Assembly: GCA_963763485.1 (NCBI GenBank)
Contig: CAVXOW010000006.1
Coordinates: 682,001 to 746,000, forward strand
DNA length: 64,000 bases
From: CAWCKS01 sp963763485
Lineage (GTDB): Bacteria; Pseudomonadota; Alphaproteobacteria; Rhizobiales; Xanthobacteraceae
Reading direction: 5' to 3'
In this document: positions 19,767 through 28,767 of the stretch, in pieces
Position numbering within the stretch: position 1 is the first letter of the stretch
How the letters are laid out: each line of letters starts with the position of its first letter
Made by a program: the position numbers and the translations under genes
Notes under the pieces: model-generated
Told to the model about the DNA's origin: nothing
The model's database searches: none
Seen by the model: only the letters and a program-made list of their open reading frames with translations

Positions 19767-22139
19767 ATGTCAACCAGCGAAGCACGCAGTTCAGTGTCGG
19801 GCGGCCGGGTCCATATCGGCGACCACGTGCTGCGGCGGGAAGATGTCCGCTTCACCACCGGGCGCGGCCGCTACATCGACGATATCGTGCTGGATCGGCC
19901 GGTCGCGCACGCGGTGTTCGTGCGGTCGCCGCATCCGCATGCCCGCATCCGCTCGATCGACGCCGGCGCGGCAAGAGCAATGCGCGACGTGCTTGCAATC
20001 CTGCTGCCGGATGACGTCCGCGAGCTGCCGCCGATGCCTCACCTGCCGACCGGAATCGGCAGCAACGGCATCGACGTCGCACTGGTCGATCGTCCGGGCA
20101 CGACCCGGTTTCACAGCCGGCACTTCGTCATGCCGCGCGATCGCGTGCATTTCGTCGGCGAGATCGTCGCAATGGTGGTTGCCGAAACGCTCAATGCCGC
20201 GAGGGATGCGGCCGAGGCCATTCAAGTCGACTACGAGCCACTGCCATCGGTCGCGCACTCGGTCAATGCGATCGAGGATAGCACTCATCGCGTTTGGGAC
20301 GACAATTCTTCCAACGTCGCCATCGATGCCGAGCTCGGCGACCATGCCTCGACCGACTCTGCCTTCCGCGATGCCGCCCATGTCGCAAAACTCCGCACCT
20401 GGGCCCATCGCGTCACCGGCGTACACATGGAGCCGCGTGCTGCGATCGCCGACTACAACGCCCGCAACGACCAGCTCACACTCTACGCGGCAAGCGGGCG
20501 CGGTCCGGTGCATCTGCGCTCCGACCTCGCCAACGTGCTCGGGATCGAGCGCGAGAAGCTGCGCATCGTGCACTGGGACATCGGCGGCAGTTTTGGCACG
20601 CGTAACTGCTTGTATCCTGATTTCGTGCTGCTCTGCGTTGCCGCGCAGAAGCTCCGCCGTCCGGTCAAGAACGTCACCGAGCGCCAGGAAGCGTTCGCCA
20701 GCGACTACCAGGCCCGCGACCTCCATGTCGACGCGAAGCTTGCGCTCGACGCCAAGGGCAAATTCATCGGCCTGCAAAGCGACAACCTCAGCAACATCGG
20801 CGCCTACACGATTTCGTTTGCGCCGCTCAACAAGGGAATTCAGCTGGCGACAACGGGCTATGCAATTCCTTCAGCCTATGTCCGAGGCCGCGCCGTGTTC
20901 ACCAACACCACGCCGACGATCCCCTATCGCAGCGCTGGCCGCCCGGAAGTCATTTACGTGATGGAACGGCTGATCGACCTTGCCGCAACGCAATCGGGCA
21001 TCGATCGCGTCGAGCTGCGCCGGCGCAACCTGGTACGCAAGGACAGTTTTCCCCATCGCAACGGCCTCGGCCTGACTTACGACAGCGGCGACTATCCGGG
21101 CGCGATGGACAAGGCGTTGCGCCTGAGCGACTGGGCCGGCTTCAAGGCGCGGCGCAAGGAGGCGCGGCGGCGCGGCAAACATCGCGGCATCGGCATTGCC
21201 AACTATGTCGAGGCGACCAGCGGCGCGCCGCGCGAGCGCTCCGAACTTCGTGTGCGGTCCGATGGCATCGTCGAGATGACGCTGGGCACCTTCGCCAGCG
21301 GCCAGGGCCACGAGACGGCGTTTCCGCAACTCGTCTCGGACTGGCTCGGCGTCTCTCTGGAGAACATCCACTATTTCGCCCACGACACCGATCTGATCGA
21401 GGCCGGCGGCGGCTCGCACTCGGGCCGCTCAATGCGGATCGCGAGCATCGCGGTGCGCGAGGCGGCCGATGCCGTGATCGCGCGCGGCAAGGCGCTCGCA
21501 GCCTACGCCTTCAACAAGGATGATGCGACGATCGCGTTCAAGGATGGGCAGTTTTCCGCCGATGGTGAACAACCGTTGAATCTGTTCGAGCTGGCGCGGC
21601 TCGCTGAAAGCAGGGATCTGCCGCAGCAGTTGCAGGGGCCCATACGCGGCGTCGGCGATCACACCGTGCGGGTCGGCGGCTTTCCGTTCGGCTGCCATGT
21701 CTGCGAGGTCGAGGTCGATACTGCTACTGGCGCCGTCGAGATCGTGCGCTACACTGCGATCGACGATGTCGGCAAGGCGATCAACCCGATGATTCTGCAC
21801 GGCCAGACCCACGGCGGCATCGCGCAAGGCGTCGGACAGGCGATGTGGGAGCAGTGCGTCTACGATCAGGCTTCGGGCCAGCTGCTGTCCGGCTCGCTGA
21901 TGGACTACGCCCTGCCGCGCGCCTCCGACCTGCCATCGTTCGACTGTGAATTGTCAGAGGTGCCGGCAACGAGCCATCCGCTCGGTATTCGTCCGGGCGG
22001 CGAAGGCGGCTGCACACCGGCGCTCGGCGCCACGATGAACGCGATCGTCGATGCGCTGTCGGAGTTCGGCGTCACCCACATCGAGATGCCGGCGACGCCG
22101 GAGCGGGTCTGGCGCGCGATCAGGGATGCGAAACGGTGA
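19767..22139 (+). CDS. Xanthine dehydrogenase / aldehyde oxidase family molybdopterin-binding subunit (CoxL-like)
   Basis: A 790-residue molybdenum hydroxylase large subunit. The N-terminal domain starts REDVRFTTGRGRYIDDI; the Mo-binding part includes DIGGSFGTRN, PYRSAGRPEVIY and the catalytic-glutamate region PGGEGGCTPALGATMNAI. In CO dehydrogenases the active-site loop is AYRCAGR; here it is PYRSAGR with Ser in place of Cys, so this is not a CO dehydrogenase. No FAD or 2Fe-2S subunit gene is adjacent, although such enzymes normally need both. No signal peptide. GGGAGG precedes the ATG. Confidence 0.92.
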   Translation: MSTSEARSSVSGGRVHIGDHVLRREDVRFTTGRGRYIDDIVLDRPVAHAVFVRSPHPHARIRSIDAGAARAMRDVLAILLPDDVRELPPMPHLPTGIGSNGIDVALVDRPGTTRFHSRHFVMPRDRVHFVGEIVAMVVAETLNAARDAAEAIQVDYEPLPSVAHSVNAIEDSTHRVWDDNSSNVAIDAELGDHASTDSAFRDAAHVAKLRTWAHRVTGVHMEPRAAIADYNARNDQLTLYAASGRGPVHLRSDLANVLGIEREKLRIVHWDIGGSFGTRNCLYPDFVLLCVAAQKLRRPVKNVTERQEAFASDYQARDLHVDAKLALDAKGKFIGLQSDNLSNIGAYTISFAPLNKGIQLATTGYAIPSAYVRGRAVFTNTTPTIPYRSAGRPEVIYVMERLIDLAATQSGIDRVELRRRNLVRKDSFPHRNGLGLTYDSGDYPGAMDKALRLSDWAGFKARRKEARRRGKHRGIGIANYVEATSGAPRERSELRVRSDGIVEMTLGTFASGQGHETAFPQLVSDWLGVSLENIHYFAHDTDLIEAGGGSHSGRSMRIASIAVREAADAVIARGKALAAYAFNKDDATIAFKDGQFSADGEQPLNLFELARLAESRDLPQQLQGPIRGVGDHTVRVGGFPFGCHVCEVEVDTATGAVEIVRYTAIDDVGKAINPMILHGQTHGGIAQGVGQAMWEQCVYDQASGQLLSGSLMDYALPRASDLPSFDCELSEVPATSHPLGIRPGGEGGCTPALGATMNAIVDALSEFGVTHIEMPATPERVWRAIRDAKR

Positions 22140-22190
22140 GGGCTAGAGCGCAAGCGAGTAGAGATTGAATCGGCTGCGCTGCGTTTGCCG

Positions 22191-22301
22191 CTCCCCTCCC
22201 CCTTGTGGGGAGGGGTAGGGGTGGGGGTCGGAGTGAGTTGCGAGGCCGCAGTCCCACGAAGGACCCCCCTCCCCAACCCTCCCCCACAAGGGAGGAGGGA
22301 G
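22191..22301. repeat. GC-rich inverted repeat (CCCTCCCC/GGGGAGGG type), copy 3
   Basis: CTCCCCTCCCCCTTGTGGGG is followed, after a spacer, by the inverted CCCTCCCCCACAAGGGAGGA. It lies between convergent genes and probably serves as a bidirectional terminator. It is related to the blocks at 4304 and 7762. Confidence 0.65.
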
Positions 22302-22326
22302 TTCGCACTGCGGGGACTCGTTCAGT

Positions 22327-23121
22327 TCACCGTCCCTGAAACACCGGCTTGCGCTTCTCCATGAAGGAGCGCGTCGCCTCCTTGAAGTCCTCGCTGTTGG
22401 CGGCTTTCGTTTGCATGTCCTTGATGCGCGCGTCATCGCGCTGCGCGCGTTCGAGACCAAGCTGATTGATGAAGAATTTTGACGCCTGGATCGACAGCGG
22501 CGCGTTGTTGCACAGGCGCTCGGCGTACTCGATGGTGTTACCCTCGAGCTCGGTCGGGGTGACGATGCGGTTGATCAGCCCGATCCGCAGCGCCTCCTGG
22601 GCGTCGAGCCGGCGCGCCGAGAACATGATGTCCTTGGCAACGCTGGGGCCGACCAGGTCGACCAGCTTCTTCAAGCCTTCGGGCGGATAGGCCACGCCGC
22701 GCTGCGCGGCGGGAATGCCGAACTGCGCGTCCGACGAGGCGAAGCGCAAGTCGGCGTTCAGCGCCATGCCAAGCCCGCCGCCGAGGCAATAGCCGTGGAT
22801 CATCGCAATCAGCGGCTTGTTGATGTCGGTCATCTTGCGCGCCAGCACGTCCGGAATTTTTCGCGCGCGGGCTGCGGCTTCTGCGTCGCTGCGCGTCTTC
22901 TCGAAACTCGAGATGTCACCACCCGAGATGAAGGCTTTTTCGCCTGCGCCGCGCATGATCACAACCTTGATCGCGGGGTTGGCCTCATAAGCCTCGATCA
23001 CGGCAAGCGCATCTTCCGACATGCCCGGCGACAGCGCATTCAGCTTGCTCGGGTTGTCGAAGGTCAGCCAGCCGATGGCTCCGGTGGTGCGAGCGGTGAT
23101 GAGGCCTGATTTGAGATCCAT
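22327..23121 (-). CDS. Enoyl-CoA hydratase/isomerase family protein
   Basis: A crotonase of 264 residues beginning MDLKSGLITARTTGAIGWLT; the longer frame upstream has no homology. Oxyanion-hole segments AFISGGDISSF and GYCLGGGLGMAL are present. The first catalytic glutamate position reads PAAQRGV, without Glu, and the second reads AKDIMF with Asp, as in the crotonase at 9466. Both paralogs are thus unlikely to be simple hydratases. It is 124 bases downstream of the carboxylesterase gene on the same strand and may be the last gene of that operon. Confidence 0.9.
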   Translation of the reverse strand: MDLKSGLITARTTGAIGWLTFDNPSKLNALSPGMSEDALAVIEAYEANPAIKVVIMRGAGEKAFISGGDISSFEKTRSDAEAAARARKIPDVLARKMTDINKPLIAMIHGYCLGGGLGMALNADLRFASSDAQFGIPAAQRGVAYPPEGLKKLVDLVGPSVAKDIMFSARRLDAQEALRIGLINRIVTPTELEGNTIEYAERLCNNAPLSIQASKFFINQLGLERAQRDDARIKDMQTKAANSEDFKEATRSFMEKRKPVFQGR

Positions 23122-23245
23122 GTTGGTCGTTCCACATCCTGGAAAAGACGAGCTATTTCGGTAGCGAACATCGCACGCAGACTGTACGCGAGCCACATCA
23201 AATCGCGGACAGCGTCCCGTCGACGATGCAGAGCTGGCTCTCGAC

Positions 23246-24805
23246 TTAGTCGCGGCGAGCAGAATCCTCCGGGGAGTAAAGCGGATAGCGCGCCAGCGCC
23301 AGTCGATCGGCCTGTCGCGGATCGTTCTCGATCCGGCATTCGTCATCGAAGATCATCGTCGGCCGTTTGTCGGCGTCGTACGGTGACCAGGCGGGAAGGC
23401 CTGCTGCCGTCGGCACGCCGGTTCGCGCGAACGAAGTCCACGCGCCCATCATTTTGGCCGAGAGCGCGGCCTGCGCGGCGCCGCTGCCGATCATGGGTGA
23501 AGCGACCTCATGGGTGCCGAACACGAAGGGGATGCAGACCGTGTGCGGCGACTTCAGCTTGCCACCCATGACGGGCGATCGCCAGGTGATGAGATAGGAA
23601 TAGGTCGGCGCACCGCCTTGCCGGGCGCGCAGGTCGGCGGCCAGCGTATCGTTGCGGCGATACATCTGGTCGCTCATGACATAAGCCATGATTTCGCTGG
23701 GCGATGCGCCCGCGTGCGAGGCGCCGTAGTCCTCGAAGAGCCTGCCGGCCTCACCGTCGGCGATGCCGACGAAGCGGGCGATCCGAGCGATCGCTTCGCC
23801 GCGGTCGAGCGAGAAGTTACGGTCGCTGGCGCCAAGGAAGAAAGTCTGCTCGGTGTCCGCCGTTCCGATAATCAGAGGGATTTGCTTCGACAAGCCAGGC
23901 GCCTCTGGATCAAACGGATGGGTTGGCAGGAAACGGCCATCCATCACCGGCCGCCAGGGATCGGCGCCGCCCGCCCGTGCGACGACGGTCTGCCGTGCTG
24001 CCAGCAACGCATCGACGGGAACGTCGCGCAGCCTGTCAGCCGTCACGCCGGCGGCGTCGCACAGCGCCTCGGCCGACGCTGTCGCCTGCTCCGGCATCAC
24101 CATGCGGATCAACGACGACGCGCTCTGGATGATCGCCTTGTGAAACAATCCATGTGCGGCGGGCGCCGCCATCAGCACAGCGACCTTGGAGGCGCCGCCG
24201 GACTGGCCGAAGATTGTGACATTGCCGGGATCACCGCCGAACGCCGAAATGTTCTGGCGGACCCACTGCAGCGCGGCAACGCAGTCGAGCATGCCGACGT
24301 TGCCGCTGTCGGCGTAGGCGGATCCGGCAAGCTCGGCGAGATAGAGGAAGCCGAACAGATTCAGGCGATGATTGATCGAGACGACAACGACGTCGCCGCG
24401 ATGCGCGAGCTGCGTGCCGTCGTAGCCCGGTGCCGACGCCGAGCCCGTGGTGAAGCCACCGCCGTGCAGAAACAACATCACGGGGAGCTTGCGTCCGACC
24501 ACCGATCCGGGCGCGAACACGTTCAGCACCAGGCAATCCTCGCTCTGCGGCTGGCCGCCGCTGAGCCAGTTCCACCACGGCACTTCGGCGGCGCGTTTTG
24601 GCTGGGGTGCGCTCGGTCCCAGGGCGAGTGCATCACGAATGCCGGGCCACGGCGCCAGTGGCTGCGGCGATTGGAACCGCGCCGATCGCGCGTAGGGAAT
24701 ACCCTTGAAGACATTGACGCTATCGACGGAAGCACCCAGCAGTTTGCCCTGCGCGGTTTCGATGACGGGGCCTGGTTGCACACTCGCATTCGTTGTCGCT
24801 GACAT
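23246..24805 (-). CDS. Carboxylesterase / type B lipase family protein
   Basis: An alpha/beta hydrolase of 519 residues. The oxyanion HGGG lies at residues 114-117, the nucleophile is S202 in FGQSGGA, and the SEDCLVLNVFAP motif (about 88-99) is diagnostic for type B carboxylesterases. It probably hydrolyses an ester or carbamate in the cytoplasm, since there is no clear signal peptide. It follows the NAD-binding/SAF gene by 14 bases on the same strand, so it belongs to the esterase-dehydrogenase-dioxygenase-crotonase-SDR operon. Likely it releases the substrate for the other enzymes. Confidence 0.92.
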   Translation of the reverse strand: MSATTNASVQPGPVIETAQGKLLGASVDSVNVFKGIPYARSARFQSPQPLAPWPGIRDALALGPSAPQPKRAAEVPWWNWLSGGQPQSEDCLVLNVFAPGSVVGRKLPVMLFLHGGGFTTGSASAPGYDGTQLAHRGDVVVVSINHRLNLFGFLYLAELAGSAYADSGNVGMLDCVAALQWVRQNISAFGGDPGNVTIFGQSGGASKVAVLMAAPAAHGLFHKAIIQSASSLIRMVMPEQATASAEALCDAAGVTADRLRDVPVDALLAARQTVVARAGGADPWRPVMDGRFLPTHPFDPEAPGLSKQIPLIIGTADTEQTFFLGASDRNFSLDRGEAIARIARFVGIADGEAGRLFEDYGASHAGASPSEIMAYVMSDQMYRRNDTLAADLRARQGGAPTYSYLITWRSPVMGGKLKSPHTVCIPFVFGTHEVASPMIGSGAAQAALSAKMMGAWTSFARTGVPTAAGLPAWSPYDADKRPTMIFDDECRIENDPRQADRLALARYPLYSPEDSARRD

Positions 24806-24819
24806 TTCCGTTACTCTTC

Positions 24820-26137
24820 TTAATTGGCCATCGCGCCAAAGCGCGCTTCCATCGCGCGCCGCGTGACAACGGCATCTTCCTTCGCATCGATCTCAATCTC
24901 GGACCAGCGCACCACTGCGCCGTGCGCGATGTCGGTCTTCAGCCGCACCTTGTGCGCCAGCCCGATCGGCAGTGCACCAACCTTGAGAGCTCGCCGCCGC
25001 GGGCAACAGCTTGCCCCACACCGTGTAGCCGCCCTCGCCGTCCAGCATCTCGCCGGCGCGCAAGGCGCGCTTGGCGACTGCGACGGCGTCGCCGCGAAAC
25101 TCAAACGGCTGCCCGGTCGGCTCCTTGCGCAGCGCCGCCGACAGCACAGACATGTTCAGTTCGAGACCGATCAGGTGAAACGGCTTGTACATCGCCGCAT
25201 AACGGCCGCTGGAGTCCGTCTTCAGGCCGTATTGCTTGAAGCAATCCGCGGCGTATGCAGTCGGCGCTTCCAGCACGACATAGACCCCCCAGCGCAGGTC
25301 GCGAAACACCGGACGGCCGTCGCGCTCCAGCGACGACACCACTTCGACCATGCCTGACTTTTCCAGCACGCCGCCGTCGGTGCGCGGTCGCAGCACCTGC
25401 GGCAGGTCGTCGACACCGCACGGCGGAAAGAGCAATCCGCCGGACGGCACGTCGAGACCGGTGGCGTTCGCGATCGCAGCCATCTCGATGGCCGACTTGG
25501 TGCCATCGAGAAACGAATTGAACATTTGCGAGTTCATGCCGGCGGCGCGAGCTTCGTCCGCGGTCAGGCCGTAGTAGGTCCAGACCTCGTCCGGCGTCAC
25601 ATCATGATAGAGCGGCAGGTATTTTGTCCCTTTGCCGGCGGCGACGACGCGGAAGCCGGTGGCGCGCGCCCAGTCCACCATCTCCGCGGTCAGCGCCGGC
25701 TGATCGCCATAGGCCAGCGAATAGACCACGCCCGCCTGCCTCGCCTCTGCCGCCAACAGAGGTCCGGCAAGCACGTCGGCCTCGACGTTGACCATGACGA
25801 TGTGTGCGCCTGATTTGATTGCCGCACGCGCGTGGCGGATGCCGGCGGGCGGATGACCGGTCGCCTCGATCACGGCTTCGACGTTCTCGCGCGCGATAGC
25901 CGCAAGCGCGTCGTCGGTGAAGCGCGTCTGCGCGATCCGCGCCTCGTCCCAGCCGACCGCCTTGCACGATGCCTTGGCGCGTGCGGGATCGAGATCGGCG
26001 ATCGCGACGACCTCGAGGCCCGGCGTATGTGGCACCTGCGCCAGAAACATCGATCCGAATTTGCCGGCGCCGATCAAAATGACCCGCACCGGCTTGCCGG
26101 CGGCGCGGCGCTGCTCCAGCAGGCGATGCAGGTTCAT
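24820..26137 (-). pseudogene. NAD(P)-binding homoserine dehydrogenase-like protein with SAF domain, frameshifted
   Basis: The N-terminal Rossmann fold is clear (VRVILIGAGKFGSMFLAQV), and the middle follows the homoserine dehydrogenase-like/SAF family through GEGGYTVWGKLLPAA. There the frame shifts: residues LKVGALPIGLAHKVRLK through WSEIEIDAK to the stop at 24820 continue in the next frame. The total span is 3n+1, so one base is extra. The break is at GAGCTC, 24987-24992; removing one base gives GANTC and restores the domain. Length after repair is about 438 residues. It is either a pseudogene or an assembly error; I favour the error. It is 9 bases downstream of the dioxygenase gene, so it is operonic. 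Confidence 0.8.
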
Positions 26138-26146
26138 CGCGAAAAG

Positions 26147-26947
26147 CTATTCTGCGGCTTGGCGGTGGCTGCGGGCGTAACGCACCAGCGCGGCGTCGTC
26201 GACCGGGGTGATCGGCGTGAAATCGCGATGCGCGATGTAGTCCGGCCGCGTCGGGGTGCGGATGTAATTCGAGACCGCATTCAGCGTGAGGTAGACGATC
26301 TTGCGCGGATACGGTGTGATGTTTCCGGCCGAGCCGTGCACCAGGTTGCCATGGAACATCAGGACACCGCCGGGCTTGCCGACCGGCGCGACGATGCCAC
26401 CTTCGGCCACGAGCCGCGTGACGGTGTCTTCATCCAGCGTCCACAACGGATACGACGTCGTCGAGGTGTCATGCGAGGCCTTGAGGTCGCCCGCGTGCTG
26501 GCTGCGCGGCACCAGCAAGAGCGGTCCGTTGATGTGCATGACCTCGTCGAGAAACACGGAAATGTTCATGGCGCGCGGCTGCGGCATGCCGTCGTCGCGC
26601 TTCCAGGTGCCGTAGTCCTGGTGCCACTGCCAGACTTCGCCGGTGAACGCCGCCTTCGCGTTGATCTTGAACTGATGCATGTAAAGCTGTTCGCCAAAGA
26701 CCTGCTCGACCGGCTTGATCAGGCGCGGATGCGCGCCGAGCAGGCGGAACGCTTCATTATAAGTGTGCGCGGCAAAGGCGGTGCGCGGCGCGCCGCTCTT
26801 CTCGCGCCAGACTTCGGGCCGTTTGCTGTCGTAGATCGACACCGCTTCGTGGCGAAGCACCGCGATTTCTTCTTCGGTGAACAGTTCCGGCAGGAACAGC
26901 CAGCCCTCGCGATGGAAACTCTCGATCTGCTGCGGCGTGAGCTTCAT
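26147..26947 (-). CDS. Phytanoyl-CoA dioxygenase family protein
   Basis: A 266-residue Fe(II)/2-oxoglutarate dioxygenase of the PhyH/EctD type. The metal triad is visible: H109 and D111 in WQWHQDYGTW, and H204 in FHGNLVHGSAGN. R215 in PYPRKIVYL is placed to bind 2-oxoglutarate. It probably hydroxylates an unactivated carbon of a small substrate; the substrate is unknown. Within the operon it follows the crotonase at 27023 and precedes the NAD-binding protein, fitting a pathway of oxygenation, oxidation and CoA-dependent cleavage. Confidence 0.9.
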   Translation of the reverse strand: MKLTPQQIESFHREGWLFLPELFTEEEIAVLRHEAVSIYDSKRPEVWREKSGAPRTAFAAHTYNEAFRLLGAHPRLIKPVEQVFGEQLYMHQFKINAKAAFTGEVWQWHQDYGTWKRDDGMPQPRAMNISVFLDEVMHINGPLLLVPRSQHAGDLKASHDTSTTSYPLWTLDEDTVTRLVAEGGIVAPVGKPGGVLMFHGNLVHGSAGNITPYPRKIVYLTLNAVSNYIRTPTRPDYIAHRDFTPITPVDDAALVRYARSHRQAAE

Positions 26948-27022
26948 GGCCCGCTCCCCTTGATTTTCGCGTTTCCTTGTCCCTTGGGCCGACTATGCCA
27001 CAACCAAGGCGATCCCGCCATG

Positions 27023-27832
27023 TCACGTGCCGGAGTAGACCGGTCGCCGCTTCTCGAGGAAAGCGCGCTGGCCTTCGGCGAAATCGGGCGATTGCGCACA
27101 CATCAGCTGGTTGCGGTTCTCGATCGCCATCGCCGCTTCCAGGCTCGACGCATTGATCGCCTGGTTAAGACCGTCCTTGGTCATGCGGAGCCCAATCGGC
27201 GAAGTTGCGAGCATGTCGTCAATGTAAGGCTGCGCCGCTTCTTCCAGCTTGGCGTCGGGCACCACTTCGGAGACGAGCCCCGTGGCCAACGCCCGCGGCG
27301 CATGGATGAAGCGGCCGGTGAGCATCAGTTCGGAGGCGAGCGAGGTACCGACCAGCCGCGGCAGGAAGTAACTGACACCCATGTCGCAAGACGACAGCCC
27401 GAGCTTGATGAAAGCGCAGTTCATCCGCGCGCTCTCGCCGGCAATGCGAATATCGGAGGCGAGCACGAAGGCGAAGCCGCCGCCGCACGCCGGCCCATGC
27501 ACCAGCGAGATGATCGGCTGCGGACAGCGCCGCATCTTGATGTAGGCGTCGGCGAGATGGCCCTGAAAGCCCATGCCGGCCGCGAACGGCACCGGCTCGA
27601 CGCCGGCGTCGCCGCGCCGGCTGCGATCGCGCAGGTCGAGCCCGGCGCAGAACCCGCGGCCGGCACCGCGCAGCACCACGATGCGGACGGTCGAATCGTT
27701 GAACAGCGCATCGAAGTAGTGGCCGAGTTCCGTCGCCATCCGCGTTGTGATGGCGTTGAGCTGCTCCGGCCGGTTCAGCGTCAGCCAGTCGACCTGGCCG
27801 CGCTTCTCGATCAGGATTGTTTCATATTTCAT
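27023..27832 (-). CDS. Enoyl-CoA hydratase/isomerase family protein
   Basis: A 269-residue crotonase. Oxyanion segments FCAGLDLRDRSR and GPACGGGFAFVL are present. The first catalytic glutamate position reads AFIKLGL (no Glu), but Glu is kept at the second (ASELML), which fits an enoyl-CoA isomerase (PaaG-like) better than a hydratase. The C-terminus FLEKRRPVYSGT is typical. It lies between the SDR gene and the dioxygenase gene on the minus strand, 21 bases after the SDR stop once that frame is repaired. Confidence 0.9.
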   Translation of the reverse strand: MKYETILIEKRGQVDWLTLNRPEQLNAITTRMATELGHYFDALFNDSTVRIVVLRGAGRGFCAGLDLRDRSRRGDAGVEPVPFAAGMGFQGHLADAYIKMRRCPQPIISLVHGPACGGGFAFVLASDIRIAGESARMNCAFIKLGLSSCDMGVSYFLPRLVGTSLASELMLTGRFIHAPRALATGLVSEVVPDAKLEEAAQPYIDDMLATSPIGLRMTKDGLNQAINASSLEAAMAIENRNQLMCAQSPDFAEGQRAFLEKRRPVYSGT

Positions 27833-27853
27833 GGCACCGCCCCCAAAAAAGAA

Positions 27854-28628
27854 CTAGCGGCCGTTCTGGACATCGTCGACGCGCACGCTGGTACCGGTGA
27901 CGAAGTCCGACGACGGCGACACCAGGAACAACAGCGTCGAGTTCGAGCTGGGCCGGATCGCCGATCCGCGGCCGCGGGAAATGCTTTGTGATATCGCCCA
28001 TCCGCTGCAGCATGCCATCCATCATCTCCGAGGAGAACGCGCCGGGCGCGATCGCATTGACGTTGATGTTGAACGGCGCCCACTCCACGGCCAGCGCCTC
28101 GGTCATGCGCACCACCGCCGCCTTGCTGATCGAATACAGCGCCGCACCGTTGCCGCTGTAGCGATACGCCGCGGACGAGGCGATGTTGACGATACGGCCG
28201 GGTTTCTTCGCATCGATCAGGCGTCGCGCGAACTCGCAGGACAGGATGTAGGGCGCGCGCACGTTGGTATCGAGCACGCGGTCGACCAGCTCGGTCGACA
28301 TTTTCACCGCGCGCTGCGCGTCGGGGATGCCGGCGTTGTTGACGAGGATGGTCACCGGGCCAAGCTTCGCTTCCGCCTTGCCGACCACGTCCTTCAACTG
28401 ATTGGCGTCGGTGACGTCGAGCTGGAACGCGGCGGCTTCGCCGCCTGCTGCCTTGATGTCGGCCGCGTGCTTTTCCAGCCGGTCGAGCCGTCGTGCGGTC
28501 AACGCGACCTTGGCGCCGCTCTTCGCCAGCACGCGTGCGAAGCGGAGGCCAAGACCAGACGAGGCGCCGGTCACCAGCGCGGTCTGGTCTTTGAGGTCGA
28601 CGGAGAAATTTGGCAGGGCGTATTCCAT
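27854..28628 (-). pseudogene. SDR family oxidoreductase, frameshifted near the C-terminus
   Basis: Classical short-chain dehydrogenase: GASSGLG at residues 21-27, NNAGIP, catalytic Ser in NIASSAAY and a YSISK motif. After RIGDPAQL the frame breaks. The next frame gives STLLFLVSPSSDFVTGTSVR and then VDDVQNGR with a stop at 27854, the expected SDR ending. The extra base lies in GAGTTC at 27939-27944; GAGTC would restore about 257 residues. Without repair the protein loses the last strand and reads into the crotonase start. First gene of the minus-strand operon, divergent from the GntR gene. Confidence 0.82.
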
Positions 28629-28689
28629 GATTGTTGTCCTTGTTTCCCTTGATTCTTCGCTTGGGGGTGAAGCGCGATAACAGGCGCTG

Positions 28690-28767
28690 AGTCATAGGCT
28701 TATTGCGATTTTGGCGCAAAATATCGTGCCGCTTTACAGGAGCTCTCCGTATACTAATATATCAGTT
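28690..28767. promoter_or_regulatory. Divergent SDR / GntR promoter region with candidate operators
   Basis: TTGCG...CGCAA forms an inverted repeat with a 7-base spacer around 28703-28719, and GTATACTAATATATCAG just before the GntR start is an AT-rich near-palindrome of the sort FCD-type GntR proteins bind. Placement between the divergent genes fits autoregulation and control of the catabolic operon. Confidence 0.35.

Noticed and set aside
25832..27991. 719-codon plus-strand frame across the NAD-binding, PhyH and crotonase genes
   Set aside because: Antisense shadow rich in Arg, His and Asp; the minus-strand genes have catalytic motifs.
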